A stretch of DNA of 64,000 bases from Mesorhizobium ciceri WSM4083 (GTDB taxonomy: Bacteria > Pseudomonadota > Alphaproteobacteria > Rhizobiales > Rhizobiaceae), in NCBI RefSeq assembly GCF_000519305.1, contig NZ_JAFG01000004.1, forward strand, positions 248,001 to 312,000, in the 5' to 3' direction. Each line of letters opens with the position of its first letter. The stretch's first letter is position 1. Positions 7,852 through 15,896 of this stretch are shown here, piece by piece. The notes beneath the pieces are model-generated. The model saw only the letters and a list, made by a program, of their open reading frames with translations, made no database searches and was not told where the DNA came from. Position numbers and translations under genes: made by a program.

Positions 7852-8394
7852 CTAGGCGGCCGGGCCTGAAACATTGGCACTTCTTGGGTGCGCCAATGCC
7901 AAAAGTATCGTTGGCGCCCCGTGCAGCATCACCTCTTTTTCGAAGGCGAAGCCACATTTCTCCAGCACCCGTCGCGAGGCCGGATTGGCGGGGCGGACGA
8001 GGCCGACAACCCGATCGGCACGCAAGGGGCCGAACGCGGTGCGCAGTGCTTCCATCACCAATTCCGTGGCATAGCCATGTCCCCAGCTCGCCGGATGAAG
8101 ATGATAGGACAGGTTCAGACCGTCGAAATCCGCCGATACCGTGACGCCGCCGAAGCCGATCAACTTTCCATCCGCCTCGACCGCCCAGCGGCCAAAGCCG
8201 TGCTTGTCCCAATGACCGATGTCGCGCGTCAGCCGTGCGGCGCTCTGCTGGGCTGTATCCGGGACAGGGTCGGGGCGATGCGCAACAAGCTCCCGGCGCG
8301 AAAAGAGGTCGATCAGGAAATCCAGATCAGCCTCTGTCGGCCGGCGCAGCAACAGCCGCTCGCTGCGCTGGCTGGAAGGCAGAGACGCATTCAT
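7852..8394 (-). CDS. GNAT family N-acetyltransferase (RimJ/RimL-like)
   Basis: A 180-residue single-domain acetyltransferase. It opens with RSERLLLRRPTEADLDFLIDL, the usual start of the RimJ/RimL-type branch, and has the acetyl-CoA region SYHLHPASWGHGYATELVME and the C-terminal NPASRRVLEKCGFAFEKE. This branch acetylates protein N-termini, amino sugars or small amines using acetyl-CoA; the acceptor is not predictable. It lies 33 bases downstream of ribBX on the same strand and is probably the end of that transcript. Confidence 0.88.
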   Translation of the reverse strand: MNASLPSSQRSERLLLRRPTEADLDFLIDLFSRRELVAHRPDPVPDTAQQSAARLTRDIGHWDKHGFGRWAVEADGKLIGFGGVTVSADFDGLNLSYHLHPASWGHGYATELVMEALRTAFGPLRADRVVGLVRPANPASRRVLEKCGFAFEKEVMLHGAPTILLALAHPRSANVSGPAA

Positions 8395-8427
8395 CCGTCT
8401 TCTTCGGCAACCGGGTCGGCGGGAGGC

Positions 8428-9528
8428 TCAGAGGATCTCGGTCTTGGCGATATGGATGCCAAAACCTTCGAGGCCGACATAGTGGCGTTCGCGCGAGGCG
8501 ATCAGGTTGATCGAGGAGATGCCGAGATCCTTGAGGATCTGCGCGCCGAGCCCGATCTCGCGCCACTCGTTTTCGCGGCGGCGAGCCTCTTCGTGATCCT
8601 CGCGGTCGCCGCTTGCCGGTCGTTTGCGCTCCTGATGCGCAACGCCGACGGAGCCTTCTCTGAGATAGACGATGACGCCGCGCCTGCGCTCGCCCATCGA
8701 TTTCATGATGGCGTCGAGCCGGTGGCTGGTGCCGAAGACATCGGTCACCACATCCTCGGAATGCAGACGCACCGGGACCTCCTCGCCGTCACGAATGTCG
8801 CCGAAGACGATGGCGACGTGATGCATGGAGTCCCAGGGCAGCGTGTAGGTGAAGACCTGTGCCTTGCCGCCGAGCGTGTCGATTTCCGAGCACGCGACGC
8901 GTTCGACCAGCGTTTCCTTGCGCTGCCGGTAGGCGATGAGATCGGCGACCGAAACCTGCTTCAGCCCATGCTCCTCGGCGAAAGCCTGCACCTGCGGGCC
9001 GCGCTTGACGGTGCCGTCATCATTGACCAGCTCGGAAATGACGCCGACCGGCGGCAGGCCGGCGAGCTTGCACAGGTCGACCGCTGCTTCGGTATGGCCG
9101 GAGCGCATAAGCACGCCGCCTTCGCGCGCGATCAGCGGGAAGATGTGGCCGGGGCGGACGAAATCCGAGCCGCCGACATTTCCGTTGGCAAGATTGCGAA
9201 CGGTCAAAGTGCGATCTTCGGCCGAGATGCCCGTCGTGGTGCCATGCTTGAAATCGACGCTGACGGTGAAAGCGGTGGTGTGGGCGGAATCGTTGTCGGC
9301 GACCATGGGCGCAAGGTTCAGCCGCTTGGCTTCCTCGCGCGGCATCGGCGTGCAGACGATGCCGGAGGTGTGGCGCACGATAAACGCCATCTTTTCAGGC
9401 GTGCAGTGGACGGCGGCAACGATCAGGTCGCCCTCGTTCTCGCGCCCGTCATCATCCATGACGACGACGATCTCGCCGCGTTCGAAAGCACGCAGGGCTT
9501 CGACGATTTTCTTCTGGTCGTAAGGCAT
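8428..9528 (-). CDS. ribB: 3,4-dihydroxy-2-butanone 4-phosphate synthase with degenerate GTP cyclohydrolase II domain (RibBX type)
   Basis: Residues 1-205 are a complete RibB domain that makes the four-carbon riboflavin precursor from ribulose 5-phosphate; DDDGRENEGDLI (25-36, acidic metal ligands), HTTAFTVSVD and RSGHTEAAVDL are intact. Residues 206-366 resemble GTP cyclohydrolase II but lack its zinc cysteines: the conserved HSEC reads HSED (256-259) and the downstream CDCG block is absent. The second domain therefore cannot make the GTP-derived precursor. Such RibBX proteins are known in proteobacteria. Only RibB activity is expected, and a separate ribA should exist elsewhere. The upstream gap holds an inverted repeat, and no FMN riboswitch was recognised there. 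Confidence 0.93.
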   Translation of the reverse strand: MPYDQKKIVEALRAFERGEIVVVMDDDGRENEGDLIVAAVHCTPEKMAFIVRHTSGIVCTPMPREEAKRLNLAPMVADNDSAHTTAFTVSVDFKHGTTTGISAEDRTLTVRNLANGNVGGSDFVRPGHIFPLIAREGGVLMRSGHTEAAVDLCKLAGLPPVGVISELVNDDGTVKRGPQVQAFAEEHGLKQVSVADLIAYRQRKETLVERVACSEIDTLGGKAQVFTYTLPWDSMHHVAIVFGDIRDGEEVPVRLHSEDVVTDVFGTSHRLDAIMKSMGERRRGVIVYLREGSVGVAHQERKRPASGDREDHEEARRRENEWREIGLGAQILKDLGISSINLIASRERHYVGLEGFGIHIAKTEIL

Positions 9529-9548
9529 GGGTACTCGCTTCGTTCGCA

Positions 9549-9658
9549 GGGCAGTAGGGGAATAGGGCAGTACGGCAGTAGGGAAAAGGAAAAATTTGGC
9601 TGTTTCGGCGAGCTACTTAACATACTGCCCTACTGCCTTACTGCCCTATTCCCCTCCC
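9549..9658. repeat. Inverted repeat built on GGGCAGTA units
   Basis: A left arm (9556-9583) and right arm (9628-9655) are reverse complements over 28 bases with one mismatch, around a 44-base loop. Each arm contains repeated GGCAGTA/TACTGCC heptamers (also at 9549-9555). The right arm runs into aroC and supplies its stop codon (TAG at 9648-9646) and last residues. It fills nearly all of the aroC-ribB gap. Elements of this look are scattered in Mesorhizobium genomes. Confidence 0.8.
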
Positions 9659-10752
9659 TTTCCCGTCTGTCCCCGATGCCGCAGATAATGATCGGCGATA
9701 GCACAGGCAACCATTGCTTCGCCGATCGGCACGGCGCGGATGCCGACGCATGGATCGTGGCGGCCCTTGGTCATGATCTCGACGTCCCTGCCGTCCTTGT
9801 CGATCGACCTTCGCGGCGTCAGGATCGACGAGGTCGGCTTGACGGCGAAACGGGCGACGATCGCCTGGCCGGTCGAGATGCCGCCGAGGATGCCGCCGGC
9901 ATTGTTGGACAGGAACACCGGCTTGCCGTCATTGCCGATGCGCATCTCGTCGGCATTCTGCTCGCCGGTGATGCGGGCGGCCTCGAAGCCGTTGCCGATC
10001 TCGACGCCCTTGACCGCGTTGATCGACATCAGGCCGGAGGCGATGTCCTGATCGAGCTTGGCATAGATCGGCGCGCCGAGGCCTGGTGGAACGCCGTCGG
10101 CGACGATTTCGATCACCGCCCCGACCGAGGAGCCCGCCTTGCGGATGCCGTCGAGATACTGGGTGAAGACGGGTACGGAGGCCGGATCTGGGGTGAAGAA
10201 CGGATTTTCCGCGTCGCCGATGAAATTCCAGTTCCAGTTGGCGCGATCGATGGATTTTTCGCCCATCGACACCAGCGCGCCGCGCACCACCACGCCCGGA
10301 ACTACCTTGCGCGCCAAGGCACCGGCCGCCACCCTGGCTGCCGTCTCGCGGGCCGAGGAGCGGCCGCCGCCACGATAATCGCGCACCCCGTATTTCACGT
10401 CATAGGTGTAGTCGGCATGGCCTGGTCGGTATTGGCGGGCGATCTCGCCATAATCCTTTGAACGTTGGTCGACATTCTCGATCAGCATCGACACCGGCGT
10501 GCCGGTGGTGATCATCGTCTCGCCATCCTCGTCGAAGATGAAGCCGGACAGGATCTTGACCTCGTCTGGTTCGCGACGCTGCGTCACGAAACGTGATTGC
10601 CCCGGCCGGCGCTTGTCGAGTTCGGCCTGGATGTCTGCTCGAGTGAAGCGGATGCCGGGCGGACAGCCGTCGACCACGCAACCGAGCGACGGGCCATGGC
10701 TTTCGCCCCAGGTGGTGACGCGGAAAAGGTGGCCGAACGTGTTGTGAGACAT
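9646..10752 (-). CDS. aroC: Chorismate synthase
   Basis: A 368-residue enzyme that removes phosphate from 5-enolpyruvylshikimate 3-phosphate to give chorismate, using reduced FMN. The start [20 protein letters not shown] is the canonical family N-terminus; FRPG-type and [17 protein letters not shown] motifs and the C-terminal [18 protein letters not shown] block are present. The upstream in-frame extension to 11058 is not used. The C-terminal residues after HRGQTG are encoded by the arm of an intergenic inverted repeat (9549-9658), so the extreme tail is probably not conserved. It lies on the same strand as fabI and the phosphatase upstream, and as ribBX downstream. Confidence 0.97.
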   Translation of the reverse strand: MSHNTFGHLFRVTTWGESHGPSLGCVVDGCPPGIRFTRADIQAELDKRRPGQSRFVTQRREPDEVKILSGFIFDEDGETMITTGTPVSMLIENVDQRSKDYGEIARQYRPGHADYTYDVKYGVRDYRGGGRSSARETAARVAAGALARKVVPGVVVRGALVSMGEKSIDRANWNWNFIGDAENPFFTPDPASVPVFTQYLDGIRKAGSSVGAVIEIVADGVPPGLGAPIYAKLDQDIASGLMSINAVKGVEIGNGFEAARITGEQNADEMRIGNDGKPVFLSNNAGGILGGISTGQAIVARFAVKPTSSILTPRRSIDKDGRDVEIMTKGRHDPCVGIRAVPIGEAMVACAIADHYLRHRGQTGKGGE

Positions 10753-10930
10753 GAAATGACCCTGCCCGGCATCGGAGCCGGCTGAAGATTGCGTTCTATT
10801 GGCGTTTTTCACAGGGGTCAAACTGTGATCTGGCGGATTTAGTTTTGACACATTCGGTTGGTTTCTGCTCTGCTCCATCCGCCGTTGAACGCCCGCCGTC
10901 ATGCCGGCGCAATGATAAAGAGGAACGATT

Positions 10931-11191
10931 ATGCGTACCCTGATTGGCGCCATTGCCGCCACGTTGCTGCTTTCCACCGCCGCTTTCGCCGGCCAGACCG
11001 AAGGCCTGATCAAGAAGATCGACAAGGACACGGCGACGCTGACGCTGGATGACGGCAAGTCCTACAAGCTGAACGCCGAGACCGATCTCGACGCGCTGAA
11101 GCCGGGCATGGACATCGTCATTGCCTACGATGTGACCAATGGCGAAAACATCGTCACCGACATGGAACTGCCGGACAGCTCTGCCAACTAG
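10931..11191 (+). CDS. Secreted DUF1344 family protein
   Basis: An 86-residue protein with a clear Sec signal peptide ([20 protein letters not shown], cleavage near residue 20) followed by a small beta domain: [20 protein letters not shown], then DGKSYKLN and [17 protein letters not shown]. This is the DUF1344 pattern, a periplasmic protein common in Hyphomicrobiales with unknown role. The ATG is preceded by AAAGAGGAACGATT. It stands alone on the plus strand between aroC and the phosphatase gene; a TTGACA at 10845-10850 might be its -35 but no good -10 is visible. Confidence 0.85.
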   Translation: MRTLIGAIAATLLLSTAAFAGQTEGLIKKIDKDTATLTLDDGKSYKLNAETDLDALKPGMDIVIAYDVTNGENIVTDMELPDSSAN

Positions 11192-11257
11192 AGCTTCCAA
11201 CCTCAATTGAATGCAGTGTTTGCGGTTCAGCTTTCGCCGAGCCGCCTGCCAAATGGC

Positions 11258-11360
11258 CTAAAGCGTGTCGCGTCTGAACGGATTCAGGCGGCCCGCTTTA
11301 GGTCTTTGTTTTATGCATGCCGTTCTCCCAAACTGGGGCCACTTTTGGGCGACATGCATT
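11258..11360. repeat. Rhizobial intergenic palindromic repeat, copy 2
   Basis: The element starts CTAAAGCGTGTCGCGTC, closes its first stem at CCCGCTTTAGG, and continues as TTATGCATGCCGTTCTCCC to CACTTTTGGGCGACATGCAT. Inverted TAAAGCG/CGCTTTA and ATGCATGcCG/CGaCATGCAT arms give two hairpins. The second half is shared with the shorter copy at 889-928. It ends within the stop codon of the histidine phosphatase (11359-11361). Confidence 0.78.
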
Positions 11361-11949
11361 AAAGCCACTCCAGACTCTTGCCTTCGAGCTTGAGCAGGCG
11401 ATCCTGCGGTATTTCCAGGTTCGCTGCCTCGTCCTCGGCCAGCCCCAGAACGAAGCGAAACAAGGTGCGCATGACGCCGCCATGGGTCACGCATATCGTC
11501 TGGCGTTCGATTGCGTCGAAGCATGGCCTCACCCGTTCGAGCAGCATCTGATAGCTCTCGGCGCCCTCGCCGGGCGGCTGAAAGTTCCACTTGTCCAGAG
11601 CACGCGTCGTGCTCGCTCCGGGATACCGTGTCTCGAGCTCGGGAAAGGTAAATCCCTGCCAATCGCCGAAATTGACTTCGACGAGGCGCGGATCGGTTCG
11701 ATAGGCACCCGGATCGAGCTTCATCGCGGCGCGAATACGCTGCATCGTTTCGCGCGTCCGTTTCATCGGGCTGGCGACGAAATCGAATTCCCAGGGATCT
11801 GGGACCAACGCGGCTAGCCGAAGCCCGTTGCCGGTCGCCTGTTCGCGGCCAAGAGCGTTGAGATCGGTGTCAGCCTGCCCCTGAAGCCGGAATTCGGCGT
11901 TCCACGCGGTCTGGCCGTGGCGCGCGATATAAACCAGCGGGTACATCAA
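11359..11949 (-). CDS. Histidine phosphatase family protein (phosphoglycerate mutase-like)
   Basis: A 196-residue branch-1 histidine phosphatase. The phosphohistidine motif is YIARHGQTAWN (His10 of RHG), with SPMKRTRETMQ supplying the second arginine and CVTHGGVMR the C-terminal histidine. Members include cofactor-dependent phosphoglycerate mutases and varied phosphatases such as alpha-ribazole phosphatase. This one is shorter than true GpmA and more probably a phosphatase of unknown substrate. It follows fabI by 43 bases on the same strand. Its stop codon lies inside the repeat at 11258-11360. Confidence 0.9.
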   Translation of the reverse strand: MMYPLVYIARHGQTAWNAEFRLQGQADTDLNALGREQATGNGLRLAALVPDPWEFDFVASPMKRTRETMQRIRAAMKLDPGAYRTDPRLVEVNFGDWQGFTFPELETRYPGASTTRALDKWNFQPPGEGAESYQMLLERVRPCFDAIERQTICVTHGGVMRTLFRFVLGLAEDEAANLEIPQDRLLKLEGKSLEWL

Positions 11950-11992
11950 GTCTTCCGGTGCGGGATCGGGACGGACGACGGTTGGCGGGGTG

Positions 11993-12811
11993 TTAGTCCT
12001 TGACCGTCGAAATATCAGGCGCGTCGACGGCCTTCATGCCGACGACGTGGTAGCCCGAATCGACGTGGTGCACTTCACCGGTGACGCCGCGCGACAGGTC
12101 GGACAGGAAATAGACGCCGGAATCGCCGACTTCCTCCTGTGTCACCGTCTGCTTCAGCGGCGAATTGTACTCGTTCCACTTCAGGATGTAGCGGAAATCG
12201 CCGATGCCGGAAGCGGCAAGCGTCTTGATCGGGCCGGCCGAAATGGCGTTGACGCGGATCTTCTTGGCGCCGAGGTCGACCGCCAGGTAGCGCACGCTGG
12301 CCTCGAGCGCCGCCTTGGCGACACCCATGACATTGTAGTGCGGCATGACCTTTTCGGCGCCATAGTAGGTCAGCGTCAGCAACGAGCCGCCATTGGTCAT
12401 CAGCGCCTCGGCGCGCTTGGCGATGGTGGTGAAGGAATAGACCGAAATGTCCATGGTGCGCAGGAAATTGTCGCGCGTCGTCTCGACATAGCGGCCAGTC
12501 AGCTCGTCCTTGTCGGAGAAGGCAATGGCGTGGACGAGGAAATCAAGCTTGCCCCAATGTTTGGCGACATTGGCGAAAACCTCGTCCAGGCTCGCCGGAT
12601 CGGTGACGTCGCAATGGCCGGCGACAAAGGCGCCCAGTTCCGCCGCCAACGGCTCGACGCGCTTCTTGAACGCCTCGCCCTGATAGGTCAGCGCGATCTC
12701 GGCGCCATGGTCGACGCACGACTTGGCGATGCCATAGGCGATCGACCTATTGTTGGCGACGCCAAGAATGAGGCCGCGCTTGCCGGCCATTAGGCCCTGT
12801 CCACCCGCCAT
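11993..12811 (-). CDS. fabI: Enoyl-[acyl-carrier-protein] reductase (NADH)
   Basis: A 272-residue short-chain dehydrogenase-fold protein that reduces enoyl-ACP in the final step of each fatty-acid elongation cycle. FabI-specific features are the GLILGVANNRSIAYGIA nucleotide site (13-29), HAIAFSDKDEL, Y149, and the Tyr-x6-Lys pair Y159/K166 in HYNVMGVAKAALE. Length and motifs match the InhA/FabI class targeted by triclosan. It follows dnaJ on the minus strand and precedes the phosphatase. Rhizobia often have two fabI copies; whether another exists is not visible here. Confidence 0.96.
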   Translation of the reverse strand: MAGGQGLMAGKRGLILGVANNRSIAYGIAKSCVDHGAEIALTYQGEAFKKRVEPLAAELGAFVAGHCDVTDPASLDEVFANVAKHWGKLDFLVHAIAFSDKDELTGRYVETTRDNFLRTMDISVYSFTTIAKRAEALMTNGGSLLTLTYYGAEKVMPHYNVMGVAKAALEASVRYLAVDLGAKKIRVNAISAGPIKTLAASGIGDFRYILKWNEYNSPLKQTVTQEEVGDSGVYFLSDLSRGVTGEVHHVDSGYHVVGMKAVDAPDISTVKD

Positions 12812-12917
12812 GTGAGCGCTCTCCGCAAGATTTCAGCTTTGTGGGTTGCCCTATCGCACAGGCACAGAGCCCCTTCAAGCGTCCAAACCGGACAGTTCGG
12901 GGGACAAAAGCCGCCGA

Positions 12918-13847
12918 TCAGCCTTTTTGGCTGCGCAACAGCGCTTCGAGCGCGCTATCACCGCCTTCCGGCAGCATGATCCGCACATGGGCATAGAGAT
13001 CGCCGTGGCCGCCGGCCTTTTCCGGCAGGCCCCTGCCCTTCAGCCGCAGGACCTTGTCGGAGCTCGACCAGGCCGGAACGTTGACCGCGAGCCTGCCGGT
13101 CGGCGTCTCCACCGGCACCTTGGCGCCGAGCACCGCGTCCGCCAGTGCCACCGGCAGATCGGCGTGCAGGTCGCGGCCCTCGATGCGGTAGCGTGGATGT
13201 CGGCGCAGATGGATCTTGACCAGCGCGTCGCCTGGCTGGCCCGGCCCCTGCTCGCCTTGGCCCTTGAGGCGGATGGTGAGGCCATCCTCGACATAGGCCG
13301 GCAGCTTGACCGCCACCTTGCGGCCGTCGGGGAACATCGCCGTGACCTTTTCGGCGGTCGCCGCTTCCTCGATGGTGACGTCGAGCGTCACGTTCAGATC
13401 GGCTGCTGTCGCCTGCTGGCGGCGATCGCCCGTGCCGGGCCCGCGCGCGCCCGAAAAAGTGTCGCCAAAAATCTGGCTGAAGATGTCGCTGTTGCCGTCG
13501 AACGGATCACCACCCGGTCGGCCGGAGCGGAATTCGAACCGCGAACCGCCCGGACCCTGCTGCCGGCGGAACCCGCCAAAGGGATCGCCGCCACCGGCAG
13601 CGCCTTCAAAGCCCTGGAATCGCGGCTTGCCGTCGGCGTCGATCTCGCCGCGATCGAAAGCGGCGCGGTTCTTTTCGTCGCCGACGATCTCGTAGGCCTG
13701 GTTGGCCGCGGCAAAACGGTCCTTCGCCTTTGGATCATTCGGATTCTGGTCCGGATGATGCTTCTTGGCGAGTTTCCGGTACGCCGACTTTATGTCCTTG
13801 GCCGGTGCGTTCCTGGCAACGCCCAGCACCTCATAGGGGTCGCGCAT
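12918..13847 (-). CDS. DnaJ/CbpA-type co-chaperone (no zinc finger)
   Basis: A 309-residue class II J-domain protein. The J domain is at residues 1-65 with the essential HPD at 31-33. A Gly/Phe-rich linker follows (about 75-130: [28 protein letters not shown]), then two C-terminal substrate-binding subdomains ([40 protein letters not shown]). The cysteine-rich zinc region of DnaJ proper is absent. It would stimulate DnaK ATPase and deliver clients in the cytoplasm. It lies between the lipoprotein gene and fabI on the minus strand, a conserved rhizobial neighbourhood. Confidence 0.94.
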   Translation of the reverse strand: MRDPYEVLGVARNAPAKDIKSAYRKLAKKHHPDQNPNDPKAKDRFAAANQAYEIVGDEKNRAAFDRGEIDADGKPRFQGFEGAAGGGDPFGGFRRQQGPGGSRFEFRSGRPGGDPFDGNSDIFSQIFGDTFSGARGPGTGDRRQQATAADLNVTLDVTIEEAATAEKVTAMFPDGRKVAVKLPAYVEDGLTIRLKGQGEQGPGQPGDALVKIHLRRHPRYRIEGRDLHADLPVALADAVLGAKVPVETPTGRLAVNVPAWSSSDKVLRLKGRGLPEKAGGHGDLYAHVRIMLPEGGDSALEALLRSQKG

Positions 13848-13947
13848 GCTTACCGCCCTGGAGAAGAGTTGAGTCTCTGGTTGCCTCCTATATGCGCTCG
13901 CATAGGAAGAAATTCCAGTCCTGGAGCATCATATCGGACGCCGAAAA

Positions 13948-14409
13948 TCAGAGTGCCTTGAAGTCCTGCATGCGCCAGCCGCCGGCGCTGGCCAGGCACA
14001 GTTCGCCTTCGAACATGGCAACGCCGTCAAAGCTTTCGCGCGAGGCCTTGAAGCGGCGGCAGGTCTGGCCGTTGTCCTTCAATTCCGCCAGGTCGGTGAT
14101 GGAACCGCGCGAGCCGGTGCCGGCATTGGCCCACGGCACGGCCTGCCCGCCGAGCTGCTCGATATCGGCCGAGGATACCGCATTGCCGATCGTCGTCTGG
14201 TCGGAGTCGCGATCCAGATTGGCCGGCGCGGCCGAGGCCGACGTGCTGCTGGTCAGGATCGAGCGGTCGACTTCGGCTTTTTCCAGGCTGAAGCCGCCGG
14301 CGCCACACGCGGCAAGCGGCAAGGCGACCGCCACGATCGCGGCTTTCGCGCTGGCCGAAGCGATAACGCTCCATTGCCTGCTGTCAAAAGCTTGCGCGAT
14401 ACGCGACAA
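13948..14409 (-). CDS. Lipoprotein, RT0821/Lpp0805-like surface antigen family
   Basis: A 153-residue lipoprotein. The start chosen is TTG at 14409 with AAGGGGAGG seven bases ahead; the longer upstream frame overlaps pdxH and its promoter and is rejected. The N-terminus carries a hydrophobic stretch (AAIVAVALPLAACG) ending in a lipobox with Cys35. The C-terminal half (GQTCRRFKASRESFDGVAMF to GGWRMQDFKAL) matches the pattern of the 17-kDa/RT0821 surface-protein family. It should be anchored in the outer membrane; function unknown. It is divergent from pdxH over 76 bases. Confidence 0.75.
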   Translation of the reverse strand: MSRIAQAFDSRQWSVIASASAKAAIVAVALPLAACGAGGFSLEKAEVDRSILTSSTSASAAPANLDRDSDQTTIGNAVSSADIEQLGGQAVPWANAGTGSRGSITDLAELKDNGQTCRRFKASRESFDGVAMFEGELCLASAGGWRMQDFKAL

Positions 14410-14485
14410 TCGGCAGCCTCCCCTTGCTTCGTAAAGAATCTTGGTTTTGTAAGAATCTTCGCTTCGTGACAATTTGAGAAAAACT

Positions 14486-15103
14486 ATGAGTGACACTGAG
14501 TTAACAAGCGGTGACTTTACCGAGGCGGCCGAGCCGTTTCGCCTCTTTGCCGCATGGCTGGACGACGCAACGAAAAGCGAGCCGAACGACCCCAACGGCG
14601 TGGCTCTGGCGACCGTCGATGCCGACGGCATGCCGGATGTGCGTATGGTGTTGCTCAAGGGATTCGATGAAAGCGGGTTTGTCTTCTACACGAATTTCGA
14701 GAGCGCCAAGGGCCAGGAGATTCTTGGCAGCATGAAGGCGGCGATGTGCTTCCATTGGAAATCGCTGCGCCGGCAAGTGCGCATTCGCGGACCGGTGGAG
14801 ATCGTCAGCGACGCCGAAGCCGACGCCTACTATGCGACACGGCCACGCGGCAGCCGCATCGGCGCCTGGGCCTCGAAACAATCGCGGCCGCTGGAAAGCC
14901 GCTTTGCGCTGGAGAAGGCAGTGGCCGAATACACGGCACGCTACCCGATCGGCGAGATACCGCGGCCAAAGCACTGGTCCGGCTTCCGAATCGTGCCCAG
15001 CACCATCGAGTTCTGGCATGACAGGCCGTTCCGCCTGCACGACCGGCTCGTCTTCAGCCGCGACGCGAAAGGCGCCTGGGACAAGACGAGGCTTTATCCC
15101 TGA
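14486..15103 (+). CDS. pdxH: Pyridoxamine 5'-phosphate oxidase
   Basis: A 205-residue FMN enzyme that oxidises pyridoxine or pyridoxamine 5'-phosphate to pyridoxal 5'-phosphate. Recognised blocks are [15 protein letters not shown] ([20 protein letters not shown]), [12 protein letters not shown], the FMN/substrate segment [13 protein letters not shown] and the C-terminal signature [18 protein letters not shown]. The ATG at 14486 is preferred over an in-frame TTG four codons upstream. It is divergent from the lipoprotein gene and convergent, with a 9-base gap, to the enoyl-CoA hydratase gene. Confidence 0.96.
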   Translation: MSDTELTSGDFTEAAEPFRLFAAWLDDATKSEPNDPNGVALATVDADGMPDVRMVLLKGFDESGFVFYTNFESAKGQEILGSMKAAMCFHWKSLRRQVRIRGPVEIVSDAEADAYYATRPRGSRIGAWASKQSRPLESRFALEKAVAEYTARYPIGEIPRPKHWSGFRIVPSTIEFWHDRPFRLHDRLVFSRDAKGAWDKTRLYP

Positions 15104-15112
15104 AGAAGAGGC

Positions 15113-15865
15113 TCAGGCCTTCTTTCTGGTCATGAACGCGGTGAGCGCGGCGCGGGCCTCATCCGATTTCAGGCGCTCGCGAAAATGCTCGCTTTCCTCG
15201 CCGATGCGGGCGACGAGGTCGTCGCGCGAGCCGCGCATCAGGTCTCGCGCGATCTTCAGCGCCTGCGGCGGCTTGGCCGCGATCTGGCCGGCCGCCGCCA
15301 GCACCGAGGCCTCCAGCGCTGCTTCCTCGACCACCTCGTAGATCAGGCCGGCAGCCTTCGCCCGTTCAGCCGGAAAGCCTTCGCCGAGGCCGAGCAGCGC
15401 GAAGGCACCCTGCTGCCCGAGGATGCGCGGTGCCAGCAGGCTCGATCCCGCCTCAGGCACCAAGCCAAGGTCGACGAAAGGCGTCCTGAACACGGTGCGT
15501 GGCGTGGCGAAGGTCAGGTCGCAATGCAGGTTGAGCGTCGTGCCGATGCCGACCGCGATGCCGTCGACGCCGGAGACCATGGGTTTTTCGACCTTGGCCA
15601 GCGCCATCAGGAAATCCCAGACTTCGGTGCCGCCGTCGCCGCCGGTGGCGACGACCATGAAGTCGGCAAGGTCGTTGCCGGAGGAAAAGGCGCCGGGCAC
15701 GCCGAGAAAGACATGGACGCGGATCGCCGGGTCGGCGTCGCCCTCGGCCAGGGTTTTTGACATTTTCGCATACATGGCGCGCGTCAGCGCGTTCTTCTTG
15801 TCCGGCCGGTTCATGCGGATGATCTGGATGGCGCCCTGGCGCTCGACGAGGATATGGTCTGTCAC
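15113..15865 (-). CDS. Enoyl-CoA hydratase/isomerase family protein
   Basis: A 250-residue crotonase-fold protein. The oxyanion-hole segments AFSSGNDLADF and DGIAVGIGTTL are clear, and a candidate catalytic glutamate sits in DLGLVPEAGS. It hydrates or isomerises an acyl-CoA double bond in a beta-oxidation-like pathway. It starts with GTG after AGGGAAAAAGACC. It follows the acyl-CoA dehydrogenase gene by 31 bases on the same strand, so the two probably act in sequence. Exact substrate chain length is not predictable. Confidence 0.9.
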   Translation of the reverse strand: MTDHILVERQGAIQIIRMNRPDKKNALTRAMYAKMSKTLAEGDADPAIRVHVFLGVPGAFSSGNDLADFMVVATGGDGGTEVWDFLMALAKVEKPMVSGVDGIAVGIGTTLNLHCDLTFATPRTVFRTPFVDLGLVPEAGSSLLAPRILGQQGAFALLGLGEGFPAERAKAAGLIYEVVEEAALEASVLAAAGQIAAKPPQALKIARDLMRGSRDDLVARIGEESEHFRERLKSDEARAALTAFMTRKKA

Positions 15866-15896
15866 GGTCTTTTTCCCTGGTGAGCGCTGTGAGAAT

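Noticed and set aside
9529..9645. FMN riboswitch upstream of ribBX
   Set aside because: The gap is filled by an inverted repeat and shows none of the conserved FMN-element blocks.
9549..9658. Possible CRISPR or direct repeat array
   Set aside because: The heptamers form an inverted repeat without regular spacers, and no cas gene is present.
7888..10461. Very long plus-strand frame antisense to ribBX and aroC
   Set aside because: It is opposite two well-identified enzyme genes. GC-rich codon structure creates such long antisense frames, and its translation matches no family and is rich in Arg, His and Asp.
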